Below, in pieces: positions 46,201 to 61,200 of a stretch of DNA of 64,000 bases. The notes beneath the pieces were generated by a model, which saw nothing but the letters and a program-made list of their open reading frames with translations, ran no database searches and was not told the DNA's origin. Each line of letters starts with the position of its first letter. Position 1 is the first letter of the stretch. A program made the translations under genes and the position numbers. Source of the DNA: Caldimonas brevitalea (GTDB lineage Bacteria > Pseudomonadota > Gammaproteobacteria > Burkholderiales > Burkholderiaceae_C); contig NZ_CP011371.1 of the NCBI RefSeq assembly GCF_001017435.1, positions 4,030,001 through 4,094,000 on the forward strand, read 5' to 3'.

Positions 46201-49200
46201 GGCGCTCAGGCGCAGCAGGTAGACGCCGTTGGCCAAGCCAGCCGGGTCGAGCGTCGCGAGCGACAGCAAGCCCTGGGCGCCGATGGCGGCCGAGCTTTCG
46301 CTGGCCAGCACCTGCCAAGCGCGGTTGTCCACGCCGGCGCCGGTGGCCGGGGCGATCTCGAGCCGCCAGCCCATCAGCTGTTGCTCGGTCAATCGGGCTT
46401 GCAGCACGGTGGGCTGTGCAAAGGTCGGCGGCGGCGTCTCGACGCTCGCGTCCTGCAGGGCCCCGCCCCACGCCAACAGCGGTGCGGCCGTGTCGAGCGG
46501 ATCGCGCACGCGCACGGTCTGCGTCTGAACGGCCTGGAAGCCGTCAGCGTCGGTCACACGGGCGCGCACCTCGACCAGGCCGGGGGCCGTGGCGGTGAGC
46601 CGCAAACGCCCGGTTTCGTCGAGCGCGACGGTCTGCCAGTCGGACGCCCCGATCGCACCGCCGCGGACCTGGACCAGGATGTCCTGGATCGGGCTGAACG
46701 CCTCGGCGCGCACGGTGGCGACGACGGTCTGGCCGGGCAGCACCGGAGTCGACGGTGTCGTGTTGATGAGGATCTTCGGCGCGTTGGCCGCCGCCTCGGG
46801 CACGACACGCAGGGTGAAGCTCTGCCAGTTCGTGTTGCGGCCATCGCTGACGCGCGCCATCACCGTGAAGTCACCCACCTGACCGGGGCCCGGCGTCCAC
46901 AGCAGGCGACCGGCGGTCGCGTCGTAGTGAGCACCTTCGGGGAGCCCGTCGAACGACACGGTCAGCGCCGCTGTCTGTGCGGCGCCGTCGGCGTCGCTCA
47001 CGCGGATGCCGCCGTTCGCCGCACCGGCGCCCTTGGTCACCGGCAGGCTGAAGGTCTCGCCGACCACCGCAGCGTGGCTCGTGGTGGCGATCTGCGGCGC
47101 CCGGTTCACGTCGAACACACGGACCTGCACGGTGCGCAAGGTCGTCACTTTGCCGTCCGTGACCGAGAACGTGAAAGTGAACGGACGGTCGTCGCGGTGC
47201 GCGTTGTCGACCACGTCGGCGCCGGGCGTCCATTCGAAGTAGCCGTTGGCGGCATTGAAGCTCACGCCCGACGGCGTGTCGGCGTCATGCACCAGGCCGA
47301 GCCGCACGGCGTCGTTGTCGGCGTCGGTCGCCAGCAGCGTGAACGCGAGCGTCTCCCCTTCCTGCACCAGTTGCAGCGGCATCGGAGACAGGCGCGGTGC
47401 CTGGTTGACGTTGCGCACCACCAGGTCGATCTCGCGGGTCGCGAAGGCATGGCCGTCGCCGGCCTTGACCACCAGGCGGTAGCGCCCTGGCGTGCTGCCG
47501 TTCGTGTTGTCCGCCTGTGCAGCGAACAGCCCGGGGGTCCAGCGCACGGCCAGACGTGTCTGGCCGTCGGATCCGGTCACCGGCTCCAGCCTCATGCCCT
47601 CGACCAGACCCTGGACGCTCCAGTGGACGAAGTCGAAGTCGGGTTCCCGCGCCGACAGTTCGATCACCATCGGGACGCCCTCGTCGGCCGTCACCGTGGT
47701 CACCGCGCCGGCGAGCGCGTCGGCGGCAATCACCGCGCCGTTGGCCTGTACCGCGATCAGTTGCGGCGCCTGGTTGGCGGTGCGCACCACGATCCGCAGG
47801 TCTTGCACGGTGACGTTGGGCACGGGGACCGCGTCGGGGTCGGGGATGTAGCCGGCGCCCTGCGGGGGCAGCCCGCTGTCGCTGACTTCCAGGCTGACGT
47901 CGTGCACGCCCACCTGTGCGGCCGTCGGCGTCCAGGAGATCCAGGCACGTCCGTACTGCGGCTCGGTGACGATACGCGCACCGGCCGGCAGCCCCTGGGC
48001 CGCATAGCTCAGAGCATCCATGTCCAGATCGCGCACCTCGATCGGGATGCGGACCTCCTGGCCCACCACCGCGACCGACTGGGACGGCACGCTGACCTGC
48101 GGCGCCTCGGTGTCGCTGCGAACACTGACGACAAACGACTTGGCTTGCGACAGCACCTCGTTCGGGTTGCCGGCCCCATCGTCCTGCGCGACGACCGTGA
48201 TGGCGTAGTCGCCACGGTGGCCGGTGCCCGGCGCGAAACGGATCACACCCGCGCCGCCGGCGGTCTGGGTGAAGGTCGCGAACGGCGGCAGACCGGCGAC
48301 GGTCAGCGTCAGCGGGTTGCCGTCGGCGTCGACGGCGTGGACGGGGATCTCCAACACGGCGCCGCGGTCGACGAACGCATTCGCGACGTCGCCGATCTCC
48401 GGCGCACGGTTCGCCTCACGCACCACGATCGGCAACGTGATGCGGCTGACCAGCGGAACGCCGGTGCCATTGCCGTCATCGGTCGCTGTCACCTGCACGT
48501 GATAGGTGCCCGCCTGGGTGTAACCCGGCGTCCACACCAGCTCCAGCGTCTCGCTGTCGAATGAGGCGCCAGGCGGCAGACCGTCGACTTGGTAGGTGAC
48601 GCTGGCCGGCACAGTCTGCTCGCCGATGGCGGAGCCGGTCGACACGAGACGGACTTTGGGCTCGAAGCTCGGGTTGTCGGGGTCGAAGGCGAACACGCTG
48701 ACGCGCAGCGCCTGCCCTTCCAGTACGTTCCACGTCTCGGCCGGTGCGAACACCGGCGCGCCGTTGGCGTTCAACACCTCCAGCACCACTTCACGCGTGG
48801 CACTGGTGACCACCGGGCGGCGTCCGTTGGCCGGGGTGTAGGTGGCGGTGACGACCACCGGCAGGCGGTAGGTGCCGGCCTGAGCGAAACCGGGTTTCCA
48901 CTGGAACCAACCGGACTCGGGGTTCAGGGTCGCGCCGCCCGGCAACCAGGCGCTGTCGTAGCGCAGCGTGACCCGGGTGCCGTCGGCCTGCACCACGCTG
49001 CCCGGCAAGCTGCCCGGCAAGCTGCCCGGCAGCTGCAGCGCGAAGCTCTCGCCTTCGCGCAGCGTCTGGGTCGCCACGGGCGCGATCAGAGGCTTGGCGT
49101 AGCCCTGCAGCACCAACAGGTTGAACTGCTCGATCACCGTGGTCTTGCCGTCGGTGGCGACGACGGTGATGTCCTTGTACTCACCGGCCTGGTCGTAGCC

Positions 49201-52200
49201 TGGCGTCCAGCTGAGCACACCGGTGCCGGCGTCGAACAACGCGCCGGCGGGCAGGTTGCGCACGGTCAACGTGAGGGTGTCGCCGTCGGCGTCGACAGCG
49301 GTCAGCGGCAGCCTCAACGGCTGTCCTTCGATCAAGGTGATGTCGCGCACGGTGTCGATCACCGGCGCCTGGTTGGCACCGGCGACGTTCAGCGTGAAGC
49401 GACGCAGCGCGACGCCGCCTCGGCTGTCTTGCACCCGCACCAGCACCTCGGTGTTGGCCAGGTCACGAACGGTCGGCGTCCAGTTCAGCGTGGCCGTGTG
49501 GCGGTAGCCCGTGGCCGTCGCTTCGACGCTGGCCGACGGCGTCAGCGTCAGGCCCGCCGGGCCCTGCACCAACTGCCAGAAGAACAACGAGCCGTCGACA
49601 TCGTCGGCCTGCAGCACGGCGCTCCACGGCTGGCCGGCCGCAGCGGCGGGCAATTGGTTGGATTCGGCGTCCTCCACACCGGCCACCTGCACCGCGGGCG
49701 GGGTGTTTTCATAGGGCAGCGCGTAAACACCGTGGCCCAGATTGAACTTGACCAGCGCGTCCGTTCCCGGCGTGGTGCCGAACTGGCTGGCGGGGCGCAC
49801 GCTGACGGTCTGGTGGGCCAAGGTCGCGCCGACAGCCAGACGGCCGCCGGTGGCCTGGAGGCCGGCGCTCAGGTCGAGCACCCAGAGGTCTTCGGCATCG
49901 CCCTGTCCTTGCGCGCCTGCGACGATTTGGCCGCCGAAGTAGCGGCCGGGGTCGAGCAGCAGCATCAGCGGACCGCGCAGGTCGTCGAAGCCAATGTTGG
50001 TGATGCTCACGTCGTAGCTGACTTCGCCGGTCAGGCGGTCGGCACGCGTGTTGGTGAACTGCAGCGACACCCTGCTGCTGAAGTCCATCACCGCGGTGAA
50101 CGTCGTGATGAACGGCTCCGCCAGGCGAACCTGCGTGCCGCTGCGGATGTCCGTCGCGACTTCGAGGCGCCATCCCCCTGCCGGTAGCGCCGGCAGCGTG
50201 AGCAGGGCCGAGCGGGTCGCGGGGTCCCAACGGACGGACTGGGGCTGCAGCGCCAGGCTGCTGTTCGCGCCGGTGGCCACCAGGCGGAAGTTGGCCGGGT
50301 TCAGTACGCTGGACAGGTCGCTCGTGTCGTTGCCCGACAGGCCGGTCCACATCGCCTGGTCGAACGTGACGGCGATCTGGTTGACCGGCAGCGGCAGCAG
50401 CGCGCCGTCAGCGACGCTGGCGCCGAGCACACGCGGCGCCTTGATCGGCGCGATCTCGTCGATGTGCTGGGTCTGCGCGACGAGGATACGGCCATCCTGC
50501 GTCGTCAGCAGCGCCTCGCCGCGGGTGCCGCCAGTGGCCAGCTGCAGGACGCGACGCGACTGCAGTTCGACCATCCAGACGGACGTCGTGTGGCCGACCT
50601 CGCTCACGCCCGGGATCACCGGGCGCTGGGCCGGCGTGCTGGACGCGAACATCAGGCCCGCCAGCGGGGTGCCGGCGGCACCGAAGGCGATGCTGTCGAT
50701 CGTGCCCGACAGGCGGTATTCCACCTCACCACGGCCCTGGTTGCGGCCGCTCATCGGGAAGCTGACGATCTCGGTGCTGCTGCCCGGCACCGCGGCGCCG
50801 ATCTCGGAGCCGGTCCAGCGCACCGCCCACAGGCGGCCGTCGGGCCCGAAGGCGAGGTCGCCGACGCGGGTGTTGGAGAAGTGCTTCCACACCTTGCTCG
50901 GGTCGGCCGCCTTCGGATCGAAGATCTCGATGCCGTTGCCCGAGGAGACATAGATCAGGCCCGTGTCGGGCTGGATCGCCAGGGCGTGGGTCAACGGGTC
51001 CTGGCCCGGGCCCGTGTAGCGGTCGATCACGGCGCCGCTGTTGGCGTCGATGCGCAACAGCTCCTTGCCGGTCATCACCCACAACTGCCCATAGGCGTCG
51101 AGCGCCATGTCGAGCACCGGGGCGTCGAGCACGAACAAGGGGGTCGTCGACCGACCGCCGTCCTTGCCGAAGCGGAATACCTCGTTGCGCAAGACACCGG
51201 CGCTGGCGAGCACCGACCCGTCCGCGAGCTGCACCATTGCGAGCGCACCGATACCGGCGTCGCTGGATGCGAAACCGCTGCCGAAGCTGCGCACACTCAT
51301 CGGTGCGATCACCGTCTGCAGATCGCCCTTCTGTGCCGGGGCGACCGAGCCGGGCAGTCCCAGCGAGGCCTGCTCGAACAACTCGCTGCCTGCGTAGTTG
51401 CGGTCCGGGGTGGCGGCGGGCAACTCGGCCGTGCCGGTCAGCTCTTCGTTGACCCCCAGCTGCTGCTGGGCGTCCTGGCGGCTGCCGTCGTCGGGCAGCA
51501 CCGCATTGGCGATGATCGCCGCCTCGCGGTTGCCCGCATGATCGGTCGCGACGGCCAGAAACTCATAGGTCTTGCCGGCTTCGCCGTTGAAGACGGCTTG
51601 GCTGGCTGCACCGGCCACCTGCTTGAGCCAGATGCGGAAGTCGCCGCCGTTCTCCGAGACGTAGACGGTGACGTGCTTGACGCCACTCGCATCGTCGTTT
51701 GCCTGCCATTGCACCTCATAGGTGGGCGCGTCGCCGGCCGTGGCCGTGATCGTGCGGACCTGCAAGGTCGTGCTGGGCGCCCCGGCGTCCAGGGTATGGC
51801 TCACACTGCCGCTGTCGATCGGCGGCGCCTGGTCGAAGACAACACGCGCCTGAGCGCTCAAGGTCGCGCCGGTGGGGGCATCCGCCAGGGCGCGCACGGT
51901 GTAGCTGACGAAACCGCTCGCCGCCTTGCCGTCGGCGCCGGGCAGCAGCAGACCGCGCGACGGGTCGCGCAGGACTTCGCCCGTGTCGGGGTCGATCGCC
52001 TGCAGCAGCCAGGTCGCGATGCCGGTCTCGGCATCGACGCCGGCGCTCACCCGCAGCACGTAGCCCTTGCTGCCGGTGAAGTCGAAGTCGCCCTGGAAGA
52101 CGGCCCGGTCACCCGGGATGTGGACGTTGATGTCACCGATCTTCAGGTCGTTGAGCCGCAGGCTGCGCGGGTCGAACTCGCCGTCGAGTTCGGTCACGAT

Positions 52201-55200
52201 GCGCAGCTCGCCCACCGCACCTTCGGTCGGATTGCTGAACTGCACCTTGTACGGCAGCGCCAGATCGGCAGGCACATAGGCCTCGCCCGTCGCGGTCGGC
52301 AGCGTCTGCGGGCCACGCACCGAGACCACGGCTTGCGCGCCCGCCTCGCGGGCGGCCGCCTGCTGCAGGTACTGCGTCAGGTTCAACGCTTGCGGTCCGA
52401 CCGGGGCGAACTTCTGGTCGAGCAGGCCGATGTGGCGCAGGTACTCGAGCTCGGCGCGGGCGCCGGCGAACACGTCGAAGCTGATGAAGTGGGTGTCCGC
52501 CGTCGCCGCACGGTCGTAATCGGCGGCGTCGGGTGCCACCGGGACGGGGACGGTGACGACGTCGCCGTTCTCCGTTTCCCGCACCTCCATGTAGTCCACG
52601 TCGGCGGCTCGGGCCTCTGGGTCGCCCGCCCACCGCGCCGTGTCGCCGTACCACTCCTGCACCTTCGCGAAGAAGCCGAGCAGGTCGGCCTGGGTCCGGT
52701 AGCTCTCGCCGCCTTTGCTCAGCAGGATGCCGGTGGCCAGCGCGGTGTTGAGGCTGACCACCTGAGGGGTCAGGCGGATCGGCGGTGCCTGGTCGACAGG
52801 GCGCAGCAGGCCCCCCGCCTCCAGCGCGGCCAACCATCCCTGCACCCACTGCGCCTCATCCGCCGCCAGCACCCCCAAGGTGCTCGGGGCGCTGGCATCG
52901 GCAAGGATGGCGAGTCTCAGCCTCCTCGCATGGTCGCTCTGCTCCTCGATGAACTCATCGCGTGTGAGCGGTGTCGCCGCCCCCAGCGTGTCGAAGCGGA
53001 ACGGGATCGCCAGCGCTTCGATGTCCGTCAGGTGTTCCTCCGGGTCGCGCGACAGGAACTTGCGCGTCAGACCCTGCTGGATCTTGTCGAGGTCGGCCAC
53101 GCCGCCGTCCAGCAGGCCTTGCGCCCTCCAGTCCGGGCGGATCCCGTAGAGCCGGGTGCGCAGCCCCTCGAAGTCGTACGCCAGCCACTCCTGCAGGCCG
53201 GGGTAGGTCTGGACATTGAAGCTGAAGCCGACGAACCCTCCGGCCGTCACGTCGAAGGCGTAGCCCGGCGCCAGGTTGTAGCCAGAGGTGTTGACCGCAC
53301 CGTCCAGCGAGGCCCAGGGGACGTTGGTCGCCACACCGGTCGTGGGTGTGGCCTCGTACTGCTGCGTGTTGCCACCGGTCGATGTGATGGCGCCCTCAGG
53401 GCGCCCACCCACGGTGGACGAGAACACAACGAAGGGCAGATTCAGCCCGTCGAGCAGGTACTGGTTGCGACCCATCTCGGAGGCGCCCACGTCGAAGCGG
53501 ACATACGGCGTGTCGACGTTGGTCAGGCTTTGCAGCACCACGCTGTAGGTGTTGCTGGAGCCTGGCACCACACTTCGGTCCCCGCCGATGCCGATCGTCA
53601 CGTCGGCTTCGATGGCACGCTCGACCAGGTAGCGATAGGCCTCGGTGACGCGCTGACCGTCGGGGTTGATGACGGTCACGTCGTAGAGCCCGTGCGGCAC
53701 GTGGCGCAGGTCGAACACGGCGCGGATGTGCGTCGCATCGATCACCTGCCAGCGTTCCGGCTCGATCTCGAACACGCCCGGGCGGCTCAGCTTGACCAAT
53801 GCGCCAGGCGAGAACCGGGCGCCTTCGATGTCCATCGTGACCCAGCGGTGGGCATCGTCGCCGGTGCCGCCCTGATCGGGTGTCACGCGGGTGATCGACA
53901 GCGGCAACAGGTCCGCGCGCAGCGTGGCGGTCGTGGCGACCGGCGATTGGCGCGAGCGCACCAGCACGTAGTAGTCACCCGCCTTGGTCGTCGGCAGCAA
54001 CACCTGCTGGTCTGCGGCGACCGGGTTGGTGTAGGCCGCATCGTAGGCGTAGCCGGTGGGGATGTCCCCGTAGCGCACGAACAATTCGTTGGCGCCGGCA
54101 GTGGCGTCGGAGTCCAGGTGCAAGCGCAACGTCTGGCCTACAGGCACGGTGACCTTGTAGAGCTGCACGTCGCCGGTCGACAGCGAGGTGGTCTGCGGCG
54201 CACCGACGGTGAGCACCGGCACTTCGACGCGCAGCGTCGCGCCCGAGGCCACGCGGTTGTTCGCTTCGCCGGGCGGCAAGTTCAGGCCGGTCTCGGTGTA
54301 GAGGATGCGACCCTCGAACACCTCGTTGTACAGGTCCGGACGCACCACCACGCGCCACTGGCCGTCTTTCAACGGCGGCAGCTTGGCCTTCAGCGTGCCG
54401 GTGTAGGTTCCGTTGGCCGCCAGGTCTCCCCGGTGCTCGACCTTGCCCAGCAGTTGATCGCCGAGGTCCCAGCTGTTGTCGGCCGACAGGTAGAGCGCGT
54501 CGGTCCAGCGACCGTAGGCCGGGTTGATGGAGGCATTGGTCACCGTGAAGGTGATCTCGACCTCGTCGCCGACCTTCGCGCTGCTCGGCACGTCCACCTT
54601 CGTCACCTGGAGATCGGCCGGCGGCGGGGTTTCGATGAGCATCGGCTGAACGGCGGCCGACGCGTTGTTGTCGTCTTTGCCGAATTCAAGCACGGCGCCG
54701 TGTTCACCGGAACTCCAGGCACGCGCCGGGTCAGCTACCACGAACACGTAGTAGGCGCCCTCCATGTCGCGGGGGGCGGTGAAGTGAAGCGTGGCGTCGT
54801 AGCTTCCACTCGCGTCCAGGCCACCGTTGTGCGCCAGGTAGCCGAGATAGCGGTCCTTGTTGAGGTCGAGGAAACGGTCCTTCGAGAGGTAGACGAGGTC
54901 GTTCCAGCGCTGCTGGTCCTGCGGAGTCCTGCCTCCCTTGTTCTCGACTTTGTAAGTCACGCTGAAGGACTGGCCGGCGAGGACCGACTGCGGCACCGAC
55001 ACCTGCGTCACCTGCAGGTCCGGCGGCGTGGCCAGCGTGATCGGCAGCAGGATGGACGAGACGTTGTTGCCTTCGTCCTGGAACTCGAGCACGGCACCGG
55101 GGCCGCTGCCTTCCAGGGTGTCGAGGCCTTCGCGAATGCTGCTCTCCACCTTGTGGTCGACCCACTTCGCGGTGGAGGTATCGGCCTTGACGATCACGTG

Positions 55201-58200
55201 GAAGTCGCCGCTGATCGACGAGGGCAGCGTGAAGGTGGTCGAGTTGGTGTAGGACTCGCCCGGCTGCAGATAGCGGGGCTTGCCGTCGGGACCGAACAGA
55301 TACGTCTGGCGGACACGGACTCGCGTCTCGATCTCGCTCCACCTGTCCACCAGGGGGTAGTCCGACATGTCGAGGCTGGCGTCACGCGACAGGAAGACAC
55401 CATCCATCCAGCCCGACACACGGGTTTCGCGGTCACCGCGGTTGGTGACCGTCCAGCTCACGGTGATCGTGTCGCCAGACATGGGGTTGGGGTTGGACAC
55501 GGTGATCTTGTCGATCTGCAGGTCCGGCTCCCGATACGTCACGTTCAAGGTGCCGCGGCCGACGTTGTTGTCGTTGCGCGCGCCTTCGAAGACGCTGGTC
55601 GCGTAGTGTTTGTCGCGTGCCGGCTCGTTCTCTTGCTTGCGGTCCAGCAGCTCCTGCGCCGCGCGGTTGGTGACGGTCGGCGACAGCAGCTGGCCAGACG
55701 CACCGGTATCGGTGATCACGTAGATGTAGTACGGACCGTCGGTGCCGGGGGGCAGCCTGAACTTGGCCGACGCCGTGTAGCTCGCACCGGCCGCGAGCCC
55801 CGTCGCATTCGAGTGCACCAGGGCCCCGAGCGGGGTCGCACGCTGAACGTTGAAGACCGGGTCGGGGCTGAAATACACGCTGTCGACCCAACCCTGGGTG
55901 CCGGACCAGACGTCGCTGCCGAAGTTGGTGACGGTCCACGTGACAGTGGTTTCCTCGCCCGAGAAGTTCTGCGGCTCGGTGACCACCGACGTCACCTGAA
56001 GATCCGCAGGAAGCGTGGTCACCGCCGAGGCAGCAGAGCGCGTGTTGTTGGCCTCGTCGAGCTCCTTGATCTCGCCACTCCCGTCGGAATTCGCGTCCGT
56101 CGTGACGACGAGATACGCCCCGCGCACCGCGGGCGCCAGCTGCACCGTCTGCGACACCGTGTAGGTCTCGCCGTTGCGCAGGCTGCGATCCTGGGTGTAC
56201 TCGCCCAGCAGCCACTTCACGGTGGCCTTCGACAGGTCGACGTTGTCACTGACCCAGACGCTGTCGGTCCACGTCCCGTCGAACTGGTCACCGCGGTTCT
56301 GCACGGTGTAGGAGAAGCTGTAGTCGGCGCCGGCCGTGGCCTGCGGCACCGCGGCGACCTGGCTGACCACCAGGTCGGGAGGGGTGATGCCGAGCACGCC
56401 GATCGGGCGCGCCTTGTAGTTGTTGTTGTCGATCTGGCCGGCGTCGTCGGGGTTGACGTAGGCCGCCAGCGTGTCTTCCAGGATGGCGTCGTAGCTGTCG
56501 CTCCAGACGGTCAGGTAGTACTGGCCGGAGCGCATGCCCTCGGGAATTTGCACTTGCAGGGTGCCGAGATAGTCCTCGCCCGGGGCCAGGTTGCCGGTAT
56601 GCGTGACCTGCCCGATGCGGATGTCAGCCTTGGCAGGCGACGGCCGGCGCGGGTCGACACTCAGCCAGACGGTGTCGGTCCAGCTGTTGACACTGGCGGC
56701 ATCGCCGCGCGTGGTCGCCACGCCGCGGTTGGTCACCTTGTAGCGGACCTCGACGGTCGCACCGTGCACCACCTGGTCGGGCGCGACGACGTCGCTCGCC
56801 ACGAGGTCGGCAAACGGCACCGTGTCGACGTGGAAGCGCTCCGCTCGCACGTTGTTGGTCTCGTTCGGGTACTCGTCGACACGCCCGCTGCCGTCGGCTG
56901 CGACGATCAGATAGGCGTCGCCGCGGTAGCGGATCGGAATGTCGATCGTGCTGGTCTCGGTGGTGTAGCTCTCGCCCGGCGCCAACGCCGCCCCGCTGGC
57001 CAGCCGTGCCAGCAGCACGTCGTCGCCCGTGAGGTTGCCGTCCAGCGACAGGTACACATAGTCGGACCACTGCGCGGTGGTGGCTTCCGACCCCATGTTG
57101 GTGACGGTGAAGCGGAGCGCTGCGGACGTGCCGGCGGTGACGTTGGCCGGCACCACGAGGGCGCTGACCCGCAAATCGGGCCGCGGGTTGAGGTGGACCG
57201 CAGTGGCCTGCGTCGAGGTCGTCGTGTTGTTGTCGCGGGCGGCCCCATGCTCGTACACCTGCGCCTGAGACGAGGTGCCGAGCGCGCTGTTGGTGATCAC
57301 GCGCAGGCGGTATTGGCCTTCGATCTTGGCCGGCAACCGCACCTGCTCGGTGCGGGTGTACCGCAGACCCGCGTCCAGACCCCGGTCATAGGTGAAAGTG
57401 CCGAGCACCACCGCATTGCCGCTGCCCGAGGCGGGCACCAGCACGACCATGTCGGTCCACATCCCGCCGGCCCTGCCGGCGCCCTGGTTCGACACCGTCC
57501 ACGACAGGTCGACCAGTGCCCCCTCTTGCGCCGTTTCGGGGGCGCTGACCGTCTCGACCACCAGGTCGGGCGACGGCGACAGTTGCACCGGCACCCCCAG
57601 TGAGATGGCCGTGTTGTTTTGGTTGTACGTGAACTCGAACGGGCCGCCGGTCGAGACGTTCAGGTAGTAGGTGCCGGAGAGGCCCTCGGGCAGCATCAGC
57701 TGGACAGTGCGGGTGTAGCGGTCTTGAGGCGACAGCTGGCCGATGTGCGAGGCGGATCCCAGGTAGATCCGCTGACCGCTGCCGTCCGCCTGGCTGCTCA
57801 GCCACACCGTGTCGGACCACTGGCCCGAGTTGGTGATGCCGATGCCACGATTGACCACCGTCCAGCTAACGGTCAGCGGCCGGCCGCTGTGGGCCTCGCT
57901 GCCCGCGGTGACCGACTCGACCTGCAGGTCGGCATACGGAATCGGCATCACGTCCAGAGGCTGCGCGGCCGACGCCAGGTTGTTCGCCTCCTGGCCGTTC
58001 TCCCACACCGCGCCGGCGGCGTCGGTGCGAACGAACACCTTGCCGTGGCGAGAGAGCCCGGGGCCGAACTGATAGGTGACGCTGCCCGTATAGCTCGCGC
58101 CCGCCAACAGGCCGCCATCATGTTGACGGGTGCCGAGCAGGATGTCGTCGTTGTCGCCCAGCACATCGTTGGACGAATAGATGACCTGGTCGGTCCACGA

Positions 58201-61200
58201 CAAGGTGCGACCAGCCCCGGTGCCGAGATTGCGGACGGTCCATTCCACGGTCACCGTGGCGGGATCGTCGATGACCAGGGTCGGCGCCTGCACCGAAGTG
58301 ACTACCAGGTCGGCGAAGTGGTCGCGGGCAACCTGGATCGCCAGGCTGTCGGTGTTGTTGCCCTCGCCGGCCGTGTTCTCCTGCTGTTGTTGGAGGCTGT
58401 CGGTGACGACGATCAAGCGCCAGTCGCCTTCGAGGTCGACCGGCAGGCGGAACACCAGTTCGCTTCGGACACTGCCGCCAGCCGTGAGGGCCGCATGGCT
58501 CACCTCACCGAGCTTGATGTCGGTGCTGTCCACCGTGCCGTTGCGTGACAGGTAGACCGCCTCACCCACACCGGACGCACCGGTGGTGCCGGCGTTGCGC
58601 GTGGTCCACGAGAGAGTGACCGACTCGCCCCCCTGCAGCAAGCCGGTCGTCGCGAGCTGGCTCACGACCAGGTCAGGGTGGACCACGGCGATCTGCACCG
58701 AGGCGCTGTTGTCAGACTCCGAGCTTTCCGTGACGGCGCCATGGCGGTCGGCCACCACCTCCAGGCGCCAGTTCCCTGCGGGGATGGCCGGCACCGTGAA
58801 GCTGAGGTTCTGGGTGTAAATGGCGCCAGGCGCCAGGGTGCGGCTGCTCGCCGGGCTCCCGAGGGTGACGACACGAGACGGGTCGTCGACGGCGACGAGC
58901 CGCACTTCCTCCACCAGCCAGGCACTCGCCGTGTCGTTGCCTCCGTTGCGCACGGTGTAGCCGACTTGCACTGTCTGGCCGACCTGCCATGTGCCCGACG
59001 ACCCGAGGCCTTCGACGACAAAGTTCGGGCGGGGCTCGGGCTTCACCGCGGTGGCGGCCGGCGCGGCCGCGACGTTGTTGCCGGTCCGACCCAATTCGTA
59101 GACCGCACCGAAAACGTCGGTCTTGACGATGAAGTACATCGTGCCCGTCACGCCGCGCGGGATCACGGCATCCAGTGCCGCGCCGTAGCTGGCGCCGCGC
59201 TCCAGCGCGCCGACATGCGTGACCGAGCCGAGCAGCACGGCCTGGTCGGTCAGCGTGGGCGTGCTGGACAGGTAGACCCGGTCGACCCAGCGGCTCACGT
59301 CGGTCGCGACCGTGCCGTCGTTGCGGACGGACCACTCCACCCGCGCAGTACGCCCTTCGAACACCTCGGTGGGTGCCACCGTCACGCTCGGCACCAGGTC
59401 GGCATAGGTCTGCACGACGTTCACCGTGCCGGACAGACGCAGGTTGTCCGCCCGCGTGTCGGGCTCGCGCACGCTGCTGTTGGCATCACTCAGGACCGCA
59501 ATGCGGTAGGCCCCCTCGATGCGGCTCGGGATCAGAACCGTCGCGCTGTGCGTGTAGCTGGCGCCGATGTCGAGCGACGTCGAGCGCTTGACGTTGGCCA
59601 GCACGATGTCGTCGGCATTGCCGATGACGGCGTCGCGGCTGAGGACGATACGGTCGGTCCAGGTGCCGGTCGCGGTCGCATTGCCGGCGTTGGCCACCGT
59701 CCAGGTGACCGTCGCCTCTGCACCCGATTCCACGCTCGCGGGCACCACCAACTCCGTCACCGACAGGTCGGCATACGGGCGCGCGGTGGCCGAGAAGCTC
59801 CCTGCAGCGCTGTTGTTGGTCTCGGCATTGCCGGCCAGGTTGGTTTCGAACAAGATGCCGGCGCCAGCGGCGTTGCTGTCGGCCGTCACGGTGACGTCGA
59901 AGCTGCCGGCGCCCAAGGCGCCCTCGGGCAGCGTGAAGGTGAGCGAGCGTCCGCGCGACTGACCCGGCCCCAAGGGCAGCGCTGCATCGCCGCTGAACAC
60001 GACGACGGTGTTGAGGATCACCGCACCCGGCGATCCGTCGGCGTTGCGTTGGCGGACGACCACGCGGTCTTGATAGGCGGGCGGCGTCGGCACGTCGCCC
60101 TGGTTCACGTCTTCCCACACCAGCGTGACGGTGTCGCCGGCTTGCGGGGTGGCTTCGAGCAAGGCCACGTTGCGCGTGACCAGGTCGGGCCCCGCGACGA
60201 ACTGCTGTTGCGCCGTGTTGTCCGACTCCAGCGCCCCGGTGCTGTCGTACTCGGGGAGTTGGGCCAACGCGTCGACGGTGACGCGCAGGCGGAACTGACC
60301 GATCGCGTTGAGCCCCTGCGGCCAGGTGAGCGACGCCCTGCGGGCATCCTGGGCGCCGGCGGCGATGGCCTGGGCCTGCAGTGCGAGCGCCTGCGTGAAC
60401 ACCACCATGCCGGTGCTCAGGTTGACCAGTTCGACACGTTCAGTCCACTGCCCCACGGCCGTCGCGTTGCCGCTGTTGACCGTGTTCCAGCGCACCGTGA
60501 CGGTGTCGCCCGCCTGCCACTGGCCGGCAGGCTCGAGGCCCAGCCCCGTGACCTGCAGGTTGGCGTAGGCCGCGAGGGCACTGGAGAACGAGGCGAAACC
60601 GCGGTTGTTCTCCTCGGCCGCCCCACCCTCTTCCTGGGTGTTGCTGGCGTCGGTTTCGATGGTGATGCTCAGGTCGCCGGCGCCCGTCGGGCCGTCCGGC
60701 AAGCGCAGAACGGCCGAGCGGGCCACGAACTGGCCCGGCAGGAGCGGGCCGTGTCCCTCGGCGGATTCGAGGTAAGGCACCGCCATTTGCGCGACCACCT
60801 CGCCGGTGCTGGCGCGCCGCACGATGATGCGGTCGGTGAAGTCGCCGAAAGTGGCCTCGACGCCGCGGTTGCGCACCGTCCACTGCACACGCAGGGAAGC
60901 ACCGGAGGTGATGTCGCCGCCGGTGGTGGCTGGCTCTACGCTCACGCCGTCAACGGCCAGGTCCATGGCTTGGGCCGCGCCGCCGAGTTCAATCGTGCGA
61001 GGCTCACTGGGCCCGTAGACGTAGACCGCCATACGATAGGGCACGGGGTCGTCGTAGACCAGGCTGTCGTCGAGCAGGATGGTGTAGCGACCACTGACGG
61101 TCGCCACGAGTTCCGCGTCGCCCAGCTCTGCCAGAGAGACGGCACGACCATAGGGGTCGATGATGCGGAGGCTGGCGGTGTAGTTGTAGCGCCACTGGCC

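Noticed and set aside
43471..48564. Long + strand open frame across the frame-break region
   Set aside because: Low-complexity Arg/His/Gln-rich translation without recognisable domains; an antisense shadow of the minus-strand giant gene.
50464..57603. Very long + strand open frame (about 2,380 codons) opposite the giant gene
   Set aside because: Its translation is Arg/His/Gly-rich with no domain. It mirrors the repeats of the minus-strand gene and is a high-GC antisense shadow.
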